Of a stretch of DNA of 64,000 nt, positions 36,604 to 48,785 are shown piece after piece. Made by a program: the position numbers and the translations under genes. The first letter of the stretch is position 1; each line of letters begins with the position of its first letter. Location of the stretch: contig JAFEVB010000022.1 of NCBI GenBank assembly GCA_032629725.1, forward strand, positions 1,612,001 through 1,676,000, read 5' to 3'. Under the pieces are notes generated by a model. It made no database searches, was not told where the DNA came from, and worked only from the letters and a program-made list of their open reading frames with translations. This DNA comes from Gremmenia infestans (lineage: Eukaryota > Ascomycota > Leotiomycetes > Helotiales > Hamatocanthoscyphaceae).

Positions 36604-37513
36604 ATGGGGTCACAAAACTCTGGAATGGCTTTACAAGCACCACCGCCGTCAACTCTGTTTGGCGGTAGCCTGTAAGTTTGTAGTCAACGCCGTGCAAATG
36701 CTGTCTTCACGCCAAAGTTTATTACTGATGCTCTTTGAATTCAAGCCCGTGGTCACCCCTTGGTACGTAACCCCACAGAGTTTCATTTGGAATCATCGCA
36801 GGACTAACTATCGCGTCAAGATTGGACAAGTTCAGATGATAGTGTACGAGGCGGCTCCTCCTACTCCGAACTCGCATGCAACCCTCCCTCGCCCATTGCC
36901 GTCTTCCGCGGAAATCTCGATATTGAGACTCTTGGCGGGGCAGGCTTCGCATCACAGAGAACAACCGGAGAGAACCGAACTTGGGATGTATCAGACTACG
37001 ATGGACTGTTGCTCGACGTCACGCAGGCAGATGGGAAGAAGTATACCCTGACGCTGAAGGACGAGCTCCTACCCAAAAGTCCAAACGGACGAGAGCAGAG
37101 TACAATAAGTTGGGAGTATGACTTCCAGCCCAAATATGGTGGGGAGAAGGTGTTTGCGAAGTGGGATGACTTCACAGCTACATACAGGGGAAGGGAGATG
37201 CCAGATGCCAAGCCATTGGATTTGAAGAGTGTTAAAAGAATCAGTCTCATGATGAGGAGGTAAAACCCTCGCCTGTGACATTTAGTCTATGGACTAATGA
37301 GAATACAGTTTCTTCGGTACCCAAGAAGGGGAATTTTCGCTGTCTCTTGTTTCAATATCAGTTGCTAAAGCTCCCAAATCAACCTATGAACCCTACCGAG
37401 ACGACCCAACAGAGGAATATGGCCGAGCCCATAACGAGAAGACCGAAATGGACTCAAACAAGTCAAAACAAAGTTTGTTGGGATGGTTACTTGGATTTTG
37501 TGGTGTAGCATAG
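36604..37513 (+). CDS. cia30: CIA30-domain protein (complex I intermediate-associated, NDUFAF1-like)
   Basis: A 242-residue protein with the CIA30 domain, which in Neurospora and human NDUFAF1 assists assembly of mitochondrial NADH dehydrogenase. Four exons: 36604-36671, 36746-36762 (17 bases only), 36821-37259 and 37309-37513. Joined, they read LFGGSLPWSPLDWTSSDDSV then RGGSSYSE. The family core follows: ENRTWDVSDYDGLLLDV, then WEYDFQPK, WDDFTATYRGRE and SFFGTQEGEFSLSLVSISV. This matches the usual CIA30 order (DDxVRGG, galactose-binding-like beta fold, FGTQEG-FSL). No clear mitochondrial presequence is visible, so it may be the cytosolic or non-mitochondrial paralog that fungi often have. 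The 17-base microexon is needed to keep frame, and both its splice sites are good. Confidence 0.9.
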
Positions 37514-40500
37514 CCTCGCGACCAACAATATGTTTCGGGTGTTCGCAACAAATTGATCCATATCATTGGTTCCTCATCCGGGCCCAGTCAGATGCTTTCG
37601 CTGAAATGTTCTGTTGGTGAAAGAAAACCTGGCCCAGATGAAGGAATAAATGCATATGTATTGTATAGATGAAGGAATGACTGTCTCGGGTCGTCTCTTG
37701 AAGTTGTCATGTTGATACCAGTATAGTATGTCGCAGCATTGCCTGGATATGAAATTACTAAAGCGGATAGCATCATATATCAAATCATCTGATCTCATCC
37801 TGTGTTTCACCGCCAGCATGCTTGCTGTTGCCGATCAGCATCAAAATACTCTAACAGCACTTCTTGCCCATGTTGGCACAGTTGTTCCTTACCTTTTCAT
37901 TTTCGCCTTCTCCGCGGAGTTCATGGAGGTCTCTAATCAAGAACCTCCAAGCATTCGTCGCACGTCTCGGGCATTCGGCATTTGCTAGACAGAGCCTCAA
38001 AGCACCCGCATCACCAATATCAAGACGCACGACATGGGTACATGCGTAACAAATCGATTATTCATACAAGACGGGCGTATTGGCCTCCCCTTTGTATACA
38101 AATAATGCAAGGCTACGTGTGTACCCCAAACTACTCCGCACTCTTTAGGGAGCCAAGTGGCACAGCATTCGCAACAGATGACCGCAATAGGCACACACAC
38201 AAGTATTACAACTCTATTCAGTTTCTATTCCTAATCATGTGCATGTGCATCTTCCACGTTCGATTTCACGACAGAAAATCCGCGCAAGGCGACCCTCCTC
38301 CCTCCCATTCATTTAGGCTCAACTCGAACCCCTCCCTCGACCCAAAATCCATCCACCGCCATTCCCCCAATACGCTGCTAGCTCACCAATTATCTCTCCG
38401 CATTACCTGCATTCGTCCCCTGCCGAACCCCTGCCAAACCCTGTATTTTTCAAAAGCCCGCCTCTTTATCTCCGTGCATGGCGTTCTTGGCAAGATTTCA
38501 AATCCCCCAACGTACGGAGGTACAACGTGGCCAATCATCGCCATTTTGGGGCCCAGAGCCGCCATCAATGAAACCCGAATATCGAATTCAAAGTCATGAC
38601 AAGGCTCTGTTGCCTTGGACGGCAATGCAGCCTTTTCATTTCTGTACTGCAACGCAAAACTTCACACCGCAAGAATCTCAGGTTGCAAATCAGAATGGAA
38701 GATACCCGTCAGTACAGGGCATCGGCGATGTCCCTGATGTAACAGTGATTGCACACCTCTATTGTCTTTCATCCATCTATTGACTCATAACTGCTTCCAC
38801 CATTTCCATTTAATTTCAATATCCTATCGTCTCATGACACCATATTTCCTAAATCCATTGTACCATCCCCTCCCTCCGCCTTCTCGGCATCTACATCTTC
38901 GCCCGTGTAGTTCAAATTAAACCAAATCAAGCACGCCGTCACATTCATCCTCTTCTATTTCCTTCCAACATGTTCTACTAGACTACTTGTACTAGCACTC
39001 ATCCTCCTTACGCCACTTGACTTTCTTTCCCTTAAACCCTCACGACATTTTTAGCAATCTCGTTTCTTTGCCTCCTCTTGCCTTCTACAGTAGTGTCCCC
39101 TAAAACACGTTGAGCATCTGACGCTTCGCTTCCTTCCCACATGGCACCCCTTCCCCTTCCCTTGTCACGGCTTTCAGCCCCACGGCCTTTACTCAGCAAT
39201 CTCATTTTACTCACTCGTTGCCTACAACCTCTTTTCTACTCTCATTGGCTACTCCGTGTATGGAAAACGTGGCATTTACCTAAACAGGAAAGTTACACAA
39301 CGAAGACCATCAGCTTAGCATTTGTTATTGGTTCCTTCCTTCTCCCCCTTTCCCCTTTATCTCCACTCACACTTCCACTTCCACCTTTCCCAGACATACT
39401 GTATATAGATAGCCTTACTCCGTACCCTTCGCTCGGGGAAGCTGATGTAAGTTCTTTCTTTGGCTTTTCCATCGGAACGGCAGGCGCCCGGCTAAATGGC
39501 TGCGAAGACGTTTTGTCATTTGTTCATAATCGTGATCATGCACGCACGCCCATGTGCGCTTGCTGCAATGCGGCAGGGGGGAATGTTTATGGGGAACACC
39601 GAGCATATGGCCACGGGTACGGACTACGCTGAAGGAATGTAGTGGGGGCGGTGCCGGGAGAACACAGGATAGATATGTAGGGGCCATGTGGCTTTGTGTG
39701 TTTACCTTTCATCTCGGTACTAGTAATTGACGATCAAGAAAGAAAATGGAGGTAAAATACCTTCGGGACGTACTCGCTCGTCCTTTTCGACGGAAAAGAG
39801 AAGTTAACTGTGGGTCCGGAAGGAGTTTAGACATGTTGAAAAACGGCGAGACGAGATGGGGGCCTTTTAAAATAGATAAAGGATTGTGTCGGACGCTGCG
39901 ATTGTAGTCTTGGCCAATGGATACGGCGCTCTCGTACATGTACGGCTCGTATAGGATGTGGAATTATGGGTCTTCATACTCCATGCGATCCCCCTTTTTT
40001 CTGAACTAGCCGTGTGTCTGGAGGTTCCCCCTTTTCCCCTGGGGCGTTCAAGAGTCTAGGTAACAGAAATCTCCTTTTTGGGGGCCGGGAGGGGGGTGTT
40101 AATGGAAGGTCCCCTTCCAAGACGGCAAGCAAGGTGGAAGAGCATCAAGTGAAGTCTCTTGTTTGGATAGTTAAATGGATGATTCAATTTTTATAATATG
40201 TCAGTGTAGCAAATCTAAGTTAAGTTCATCACTTCCTAAGAGTGTGTAGGTCGGAGTCAGCAATGGATTTCACTCCATGATCACCACTGCCGTCATCTCA
40301 CCTTTGAACTAGATACTGGGGTTTTCAAGTTTTGGGCTCTTCTCCTTAACTACTATACCAAGAGACAGCAGACTGCTGCACTCTTCATACCTGCGGGCTT
40401 TTCATTTTCGAGATATCCTTAAAAAATTATGCCTGGAAGCTCTATTCTCGCAGACTCCCGTCCTGACTTTCCCGCCGCCACCAAGAACTCATTTTTTTAA

Positions 40501-43425
40501 GGGACAGACATACATTGCACGACACTCCCCTACCATCCTCTTCGATCTCAGTCAACCCATCCCAACCAATTTGAATCCAAGAACCACAAAGACATATGCA
40601 AACATCGCACAGCAAACGACGCTAGCCGTGTTCTGAACGGTAAACACAGCCCTTACTTAGCACCACTGGAAATCCTCCACCTTGAAGAACCCATATCCTC
40701 TCGATAACAGGCTAAATGATATAGTAACGGAACCCGTGGCCTCTCCAGCAATTCTGAAAGCAATGTATTCGAGAGAAACACACAACAGACACGGCTCTTT
40801 CAACAACTAGCAGCCATCAAGAACGCCAGGCTGAGTGAGACTCGAGACATCTCCACCCACCCACCTACTCCACCTGCAGCCAGCCCTCTTCTCTCTTCTG
40901 TGCTACTGAACTCGAGGAACGTTAAGTCAGCTGTTTGATCTCTCCTGGAAATGCGTGGTGGTGTCTGTCTTTGAAGGTGGAAATTGGTAAGTCAATCCAT
41001 CATCCTCAAGTGTGCCTCTAGTCGCTTATGTAGAAAGGTAATAGACTGAAGTTGCGAGGTAAAGCAGTGACTTCCCTATCATCAAAGCCATGCTAACGCA
41101 CGACATCAGTGATCAAGCTTGCTGTACCGCTAGTTGTAGTTTAGGTTTGAAGGACGCCTGGTTCTGTTGGGTAGGCTATGTGGGATGGCGAAGCCTTATA
41201 CCTGCCCGGAGCTGCCAAATGTATCAATGGCCCTCCAGCTAGCAGCTTTGCAGACTTTACACTCGCCCTCTCCTTCGTTGCCGATGTCTTCAGCAATCAA
41301 ACCCACCGGACCGAACATAGTGGACGGGGGTAGTTTGATACTCACAATTTCCAGCACCCAGTCAAGGAGCATCACAACGGCCTCAATAAGTATGGAAGAG
41401 CGAAAAATTACGGTAGGTTCTCATTTGGGAGAAAACAAATCCCCATTAACTACTGTTCATGGTGGGTAGCCATGATTCGAGGACGAGACAATATCTCAAA
41501 AAGGTTTGATCGGGCACATCTGTGGTTGCTGAGTGACGACTTTATCCTCAACATTTGATGAAAGTAATATAGAGAGAACCGGGGATATGCTTCATATCTA
41601 CTCGATTGGTATGCTTTTAAGACCTCAGCCAGCTTTGTCTTCAGGACTTTCCCTGCGATTGTGCGCAGGAGCAGGTAATCAGACAAACCTCAGTCTTGAA
41701 CAGAAATCACTTCATCTGGAATGAACTCAAATTCCATGCTCCTCCTAACTGAAAACATGTAGTTCAGGCCAGTCTAGCGTGCTGTGGTCCCTTCCAGAAC
41801 AGGAAATCTAAATGCCGGGCGCCCAAATCGGATGGACAACACCATGAACTACAACGCAGGGAAAGGAGTCCCAGCCGACCAGCAGGTTTACTCCAGAGCG
41901 TTGGCAGCGCGTAGTGTGTGAAAATTACACCCACTTCAAGAAAATGGCACATCCCCTACTTTTGTGGTATTGGGGGAAAAGAGATCATTCTCAACTTTCA
42001 ATATATCTTCAGGCTCTCATACTTTTCTAGCTTTCTTCCCACTTGTTCAGACGGCCATCTTGATTCTATCATTTCGCGGCCCAACGATACCAGAGGCAAG
42101 CCACGGGATCCTTTCGGTTGATCCCATAGGCTCATCAGATTTGATATCATGCCGTGTACGATGAACAAGAACAAGAACACCTTAGAGACGGAATATATTT
42201 CTGGGCGAAAGAATACAAGGTGGTACGGTAATGCCATTATATCTCTTTATTATCTTTCCGCAAAGCTTGATGGAATCTAGAACATGCATAAATTGCATAG
42301 AACAGAAAGCCTCCTCCCATTGCAATGCATCACGCCATTGCTTTCCACCGCCCCAGATGCGATTGACGTGGAAGTAACAACGAAACAAATGCTGTGCTAC
42401 CATCTTATCTCCCCTTCCCTTCCCACGCGACGAGTTCCTTAAGCCGTGACTAGGTAGCTGAAGGCGCCTCTCTGCGCCTCTCAAGGTCTTCTGGACAAAA
42501 GGAGCGCGTAGTAAGATCTTACATGGTTCCTTCTCTAAGCTGTTCGCAATCGGATTCACGTAGCAAATTGAAGCTGGGGAATAGAAAAGAAGGCTTCTTC
42601 ACGAAAACCTTAGCAGTAGAATAAATGGTCTCATGACAGCCTCGGCGCAAAATGCGTGCTGGGAAAACAACAAGTCTTGGAACATGGGCGTTGCCCACAT
42701 GATATATGATTGTATCCTGGAAACGTGATCGATCCCTTTGAGCGAATAAAGGGAGGAATAAAGGTAGGAGGGTATCCGCTGATAAGCAGTGCTAGCCGGC
42801 CAGCCATACTGTAGTGTAGCACCGCACCGCACTGCACCGCATCCCAGAAACATGGCAATCCACTGTAATTTAGCTCACCCCAGGCTTTTCAGCAGGATCC
42901 CCAGTGTTTCTTTGCTCTTTGCTCTTTGACAGGCTACTTGTATCTTCAATCTTGTTACTTTTTACGGGGGCATTGATTCCCACAAACCTTCCCCGCCAGC
43001 CCGCCACAGCCGTACAGCGCCTGCCGTCTAGAACACGCCTTCTCCACCTAGGCCCAGCTCTGGGCACTCGCTGTGAATGGCTGGCTGTCAGAATGCAGGG
43101 CTCATCTCGTCCCGCAACCCCATGCACATGCTCCCCTCCCCTCCCCTCCCCTCCCTCACGCTGACCGTGAGCTCTCACCGTATCCAAAGCCACCTTGCCC
43201 TCGCCATTTAATGTTGATGTTGGATGCATCGGTCCTCCATGTCCTTGACCTGACCGGACCTCTCGACCTTTCTCCATCTGATCTATAATACATCCATTCC
43301 TCGGGAGTAATTGTAACTATCAGTGTCGTCTTGTTGCCCCTCCTCTGGTGCGATCCGCGGACAGCAGCATACAAACAGTGCAACACCACCACCACTACCG
43401 CCATCGAAAAACACAACTCCCCACC
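37514..43425. other. Gene-free region of 5.9 kb
   Basis: No convincing gene. A 205-codon open frame at 37982-38599 begins at TTG, lacks recognisable domains and looks like chance. C/T-rich tracts lie at 38.3-39.4 kb and 43.0-43.4 kb. TACGGAG at 38513 and TACTCCGTA at 39416 belong to a dispersed word family. The last few hundred bases are the leader of the antiporter gene. Confidence 0.5.
43131..43155. repeat. (CTCCC)5 pentanucleotide repeat
   Basis: Five perfect CTCCC units about 270 bases upstream of the KHA1-type start codon; a pyrimidine-rich promoter or leader element is possible. Confidence 0.9.
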
Positions 43426-46400
43426 ATGTCGTCCTCCTCGCACCTCCCAAAGGCCACGGCTACTCCTCAAGGTGGTATCCTCGAGGGGTCAAATCCGACC
43501 GTGTACGACAAGAAGAATCCAATCATCCTGTTCATTATCCAAGTACGTTACCATTAGCACGCACAACCTTAGCTCTCTGTGAAAAGCTTCAAGAATCCAC
43601 CGCAACGGTACACTGTCTCAGAAAATTTCCGAGAGACGTCGTTACTAGTGCTTGCGACAGCCGTTGGTGCGTGGCATCATGCATTGGTGGCGACGATCTT
43701 GAGCATCATGAACTACATTCGCGGATTTCTTTTTCCCCCCTCCAATCTCTTCTACACCCCCCCCCTCTCCCAAAAATTCCCGACACAATCATCTACAGCA
43801 AATTCGGACATCTCTACTGCCCCATATTCTGAAGCAATGCTAACAATATGTCGTATAGGCAGGAATCATCATTATCTTCTGCCGACTCCTCCACTATCCT
43901 CTCTCCAAAGTCCGCCAGCCTCGAGTTATTGCCGAAGTTATCGGAGGGATCTTACTGGGACCTTCAGTCATGATGCGAATCTCTGGCTTCAAAGAGACTA
44001 TTTTCCCCGACGATTCCATGCCGGTTTTAAATAATGTCGCAAACCTCGGCTTGATCCTGTTCCTCTTCTTGGTGGGGCTAGAAGTCAATATGAAGATGTT
44101 CTTATCGAATTGGCGCGTAGCTCTGAGCGTGGGGTTTGCAGGAATGGTTTTGCCTTTCGGATTGGGATGTGCGATTGCTTGGGGCCTATACAACGAGTTC
44201 CATCATGAACCCGGGCTTGTACCGATATCGTTCGGGATTTACATGTTGTTTATTGGAACCGCTCTTTCTATCACAGCTTTCCCGGTGCTTTGCCGAATTC
44301 TCACAGAGCTCAATCTTCTTAGCACGCCTGTCGGAGTTACGGTTCTGGCTGCGGGTGTAGGAAACGATGTTATAGGATGGATTCTTCTGGCACTCTGTGT
44401 TGCATTGGTCAATAATGGATCTGGTATTACGGCGCTTTATGTCCTTCTTACCGCTATTGGTTGGATTCTGTTCTTGGTTTACGCCGTCCGCCCGCCGTTT
44501 TGGTGGATTCTCAAACGGTCTGGAAGTTTTCAAAATGGACCTTCACAGGGAATGGTAACTCTGACCTTGTTAATCGCTCTTACGTCTTCTTGGTTCACTG
44601 GAATTATTGGTATCCACCCTATCTTTGGAGGTTAGTGCGTTCCCGAAAGGTAGTAAACCCATCTAACACTGATCGTAGCTTTTCTTGCTGGGCTCATCTG
44701 TCCCCATGAAGGAGGTTTTGCTATCAAGCTTACAGAAAAGATTGAAGATCTAGTTTCCGTCTTGTTTCTTCCTCTATACTTTGCCCTTTCTGGATTGAGC
44801 ACAAATCTTGGTTTACTGGACAACGGCATCACTTGGGCTTATGTTATTGGAGTTATTGCAATCGCTTTTTCAGCAAAAATCATTGGAGGTACATTAGCTG
44901 CCAGGGCAAACAAGCTTGTCTGGCGAGAGAGTTTCGCAATTGGCGTTTTGATGAGTTGTAAGGGTTTGGTAGAACTTATTGTTTTGGTGAGTCCTTCTTT
45001 TGAGTTTGCATGATACAAGCTAACAAAGCAGAACATCGGCCTACAAGCTAAAATTCTATCGACAAGAACCTTCACTATTTTCGTAGTCATGGCGTTGGTA
45101 ACTACAGTCTCTACGACACCGCTCACCCTCTCTCTTTATCCTCTTTGGTATCAGAAAAAATTGGAGTCTTGGAAGAGAGGCGAGATTGACTGGGATGGTA
45201 ATCCCCTGATCACTGAACATGATGGCGGAGACTCTCAAGACCGTCCCATTGAGAAGCTTAACAGTACTCAGGTTCGTCGACTGCTGGTCTACCTTCGATT
45301 AGACAGTCTTCCGAGTCTGTTCACATTCATATCGCTCCTCGGTGGTAATAAGACATCAATTGCCACCAAAGTCCATAGAGCCAAGTCAGACCTTGAATCG
45401 GTCCCCGAAGGCGAAGGCGAAAATTCTCAAACAGATTCCAATTCTGATGTTGCGCCAAAACGTCCTCTCGAAGTTCATGGCGTACGTATTCTAGAACTAA
45501 CAGAGCGTACCTCGTCCGTTATGAAAGTCTCAGAACAAGATGAGTACACTTACCGCGACCCAGTTGTCAACGCATTCCAAACTTTCGCCCAGCTCAACAA
45601 TGTCGCTGTCTCAGGGGATGTTTCCATTGTACCTAAGGATTCCTACGCAGAGACTTTGGCATCTCAGGCTGCAGATCACCTGTCCGATCTTGTTCTTATT
45701 CCATGGAGTGAACCAAGCCCTGCAGATGAACTCAACCGTCACGAATCGTTATCTAGTGGATTGCAAGATGTCTTTATCCAAAAGGTTCTGGAGACTGCTA
45801 CTTGCAATACGGCTGTATTTTACAATCGCGGCTTCGGTGGCCCTGTTGCCCACGAGCGAACAGCCCTAGCTCGCAACGCCAGTGGCCTCAGTCTTAGAAG
45901 TCATCGCGAAGCACCCACTCCACCAGTCGCCGACCGAAGCCACCACGTCTATTTCCCCTTCTTTGGTGGAGCCGATGATCGCGTAGCCCTTCGATTTGTA
46001 CTGCAACTCGCGCAGAATAGCAATATCACAACAACAATCATTCACTTCAACATGCCGATTCAGTCTGATGCCAGATCCCCTGTGGTTTCTGGTTCCCCGA
46101 CCGATGCTAGCGCCTCTCGAGCCAGCTCTTCAAAGCTCGATATCACGGAGCGAGTAGATACTGAGTTCATGTACGCGACAGCTGCTCAAGACGCTACGCT
46201 CGTACATACACTACGCGACTCCTTACCCACAGCTCTTGCCAACCGCGTCGTCTTTGTCGACGTGGCAACAACAGCACCCATCGTAGACTGCCTCAGCCAC
46301 GCGCGACAAGAAATCGCACAATCGCCAAAGAACGCTGGGGATTTGATAGTTGTAGGCAGAGGACGACATAACCGCCTGGTTGATGACTGTTCGAGCAGTA

Positions 46401-46516
46401 CATCCAACCACGAGATGAGGAAAAGTTTGGGTGTAATTGGCGAATCTGTCATTTCTGGTGGCATTAGAGGTAGTGTTTTGGTTATACAGGCCGGTGGGAG
46501 AGGTCTAGAACTGTAG
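43426..46516 (+). CDS. kha1: KHA1-type K+/H+ antiporter (CPA2 family)
   Basis: Membrane cation/proton exchanger of 893 residues. Exons 43426-43542, 43859-44630, 44679-44986 and 45032-46516. The N-terminal half carries the CPA2 exchanger domain with about 12 hydrophobic segments. It reads ILFIIQ-AGIIIIFCRLLHYPL across the first splice, then GGILLGPSVM, LILFLFLVGLEVNM, ITAFPVLCRIL and GVGNDVIGWILLALCVALVN, where the Asn-Asp pair is expected at the ion site. The second half (about 450-893) is hydrophilic, with a Ser-rich linker and a universal-stress-like fold near the end (FFGGADDRVALRFVLQLAQ, DLIVVGRGRH). In yeast Kha1 sits in Golgi or endosomal membranes and controls luminal pH and K+. Intron 1 (316 bases) is unusually long for this window. 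No lesions seen. Confidence 0.95.
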
Positions 46517-47209
46517 GATATCACTAGGTACTAATTTGGAGTTTGAAAAATGTTTCCAGAAGGAGCATTTGGGTTTGGGGTGTTTATGATACACACAATG
46601 ATAGATATACGCCTGACATATAAATGAGATTTTCCACGGACATAAATTATTCATGGGAGAAAGATATATGGTTCGTCTAATTCAACTGCGATTGATCATT
46701 CTTGATTTCTTTACATTGCCCGGAACTTGGAGTTGCAATTCGTATGCCTGACCCTTCCTTCATATATACTTTTATCTATCAACATACCTACGCTCTCATT
46801 CATTCCATACAGTACCTTAGAAAGCTTCCGACCCACTCAAGTGAGATAGAGGGACATCGCCGATATCCGGTCCGAATCCCATCCCCTCCCTTATCTTTCA
46901 TCGCGGAAGCGGGGGCGGGGTAGATTGCGACACGACCCCGCCAAAAGTAAGGTACTAATGACTGTATACGCCGTACAGCATGTATGCTGACCTACCTCCG
47001 TACATACAAGTCGAGTCTCATATATAGTAAGTAGTGCTACAATACCAGCCCCTCTAATCCGCACAAAAGAAACAAACTATTTCCTAAGAGTTTGACTGAC
47101 AGCAAGAAAAAGAGAGAGAGGATTATTGGGATTTCTGTCTGAACACTTAACTTTCTTTTATATAAATCGGATCATCAATTACCTCATACTTTACGTTGGG
47201 CAGAGCAAC
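46517..47209. other. Intergenic region
   Basis: Holds the 3' end of the antiporter gene and the 2OG-oxygenase promoter; CTCCGTA at 46996 and purine-rich sequence just before the start codon. No gene is recognised. Confidence 0.45.
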
Positions 47210-48785
47210 ATGCCTTCCAAAACAGAAACAGAAGTAGCAGAAGCTAAACCTAGGTCGGGCTTCTATATCCCGACGATAGATATCAGTCCCTATCTGCGAG
47301 ATCCGAGCTCGTCTGCGGCTGGGGAGGTCGTGGATATGGTGCGGGATGCGTGTGTTGGGACGGGGTTTTTTCAGAGTATGTGTGTGTGTTGCTGTAGCTT
47401 TCCTTGCATTCTTTTCTGCCTGTGCGTTTGTTTGATTAATCACTACTTCCTTCCTTCCTTCCCTCTAGAATTCTCCCACCGCCACTTCCATTTAATCTCC
47501 ATGACCTGTCTATCTATCTATCTATCTATCTATTTTGATCAGCTATTTTGGTTAACGTTTACACCCCGTACTTCCTCATCTTCTAGGCTTATATTATGTT
47601 ATATTATACTAAGCAACGCAACGTTATAGTCACAGGTCACGGCATCCCTACAAAACTCCAAGAAGCGGTATTCGCGGGCTCCAAGGCCTTTTTTGAGATG
47701 GATGTAGAGGAGAAGAAGAAGTTGGATAGGAGTGTTAGTGTGGGGGCTAGTAATAGGGGGTATGAGGTTATTGGGGGGCAGGGACTTCAGGAGGGTATGC
47801 TGCCTGATTTGAAAGAAGTATGTTATGCTGCTTGCACCATCCCATCATATTCCATTCCATGCGCATCCTATCCTATACCATTCTATTACATTACATCTAT
47901 ACTATATGCACTGACTAGCACACTTAATTTCACTTCCCTTGATTGCCTGAATCTAAATCCTAGTGTTTCTTCTATTCATTCATTCATGATATATCACAGA
48001 GTGGAGTATATACTCTATGACACGACATGAACCATATATATGACAGAAAGCTAATCCTCACTTCCCTCCCACAGGGCTTCTACATCGGCCACGAAATCCC
48101 CGCCACCGACCCCCGCGTCCTCGCGCACGCCTTCCTCGTCGGCCCCAACCTCTGGCCCCCCTTGCCGCGCGCCGTGTTCCAGGATCCCATGACGGCGTAC
48201 TTCGCAGCCATGTACTCGCTCTCGCTGCGCGTCATGGAGCTCGTGGCTGCCACGCTGCCGTATGGGAAGGATGTGTTCAAAGGGTTTGTGGGGCCCGAGG
48301 CGGTTGCTAGTGTGCGGCTGTTGCATTACCCGCCGGGCAAGCAAGAAGGGGAGGGGGAGGGGCAATTGGGAGCAGGTGCGCACACGGATTTCGGGGCCGT
48401 GACGTTGCTGTTGCAAGATGGGGTAGGGGGGCTGCAGGTTTGGGATGATGGCCATGGCCGTGGTGGAAAGGGGGCGTGGGTTGATGTACAGCCTGCGCGC
48501 GATGCGTATGTGGTGAACGTGGGAGATATGCTGCAGATGCTTACAGAGGGACGGTATAAATCGGGACTGCATCGTGTGGTTAATAGGAGTGGGCGGGATC
48601 GGTATTCGGTGCCGTTTTTCTTTGATGGGAATGTGGATTTTGTGTTGAGGCCGTTGGGAGAGGAGGGCGAGGGGAAAGGGGGGAAGAAATGGGTGACGGT
48701 AGAAGAGCATATGAGGGAGCGGTTTGGGAGTACGTATGGGAGGGGGGCGGAGAGGGAGGATGGGGTGGGGAATTCTAAGGCTTGA
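47210..48785 (+). CDS. 2-oxoglutarate/Fe(II)-dependent dioxygenase (isopenicillin-N-synthase-like)
   Basis: Soluble non-haem iron oxygenase of 354 residues. Exons 47210-47375, 47630-47817 and 48075-48785. The N-terminal DIOX_N-like part reads FYIPTIDISPYL, then GTGFFQ-ITGHGIP across the first splice and FFEMDVEEKKKLDRS. The iron ligands are in place: His221 and Asp223 (AHTDFG) and His284 (GLHRV). The co-substrate-binding Arg294 and Ser296 follow in RYSVPFFF. Both introns are long (254 and 257 bases), and the first carries CTTC and TATC repeats. Family members oxidise small molecules such as gibberellins, flavonoid-like compounds or beta-lactam precursors; the substrate here is unknown. No biosynthetic partner is adjacent. 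Confidence 0.94.
47509..47533. repeat. (TATC) tetranucleotide repeat inside an intron
   Basis: About six units within intron 1 of the 2OG-oxygenase gene. Confidence 0.9.

Noticed and set aside
37982..38599. 205-codon open frame on the plus strand
   Set aside because: Starts with TTG rather than ATG, has no recognisable domain and an uneven His/Pro/Ser-rich composition typical of translated non-coding C/T-rich DNA.
39141..39632. 163-codon ATG-started frame
   Set aside because: Leu/Pro-rich translation of pyrimidine-rich DNA without family features.
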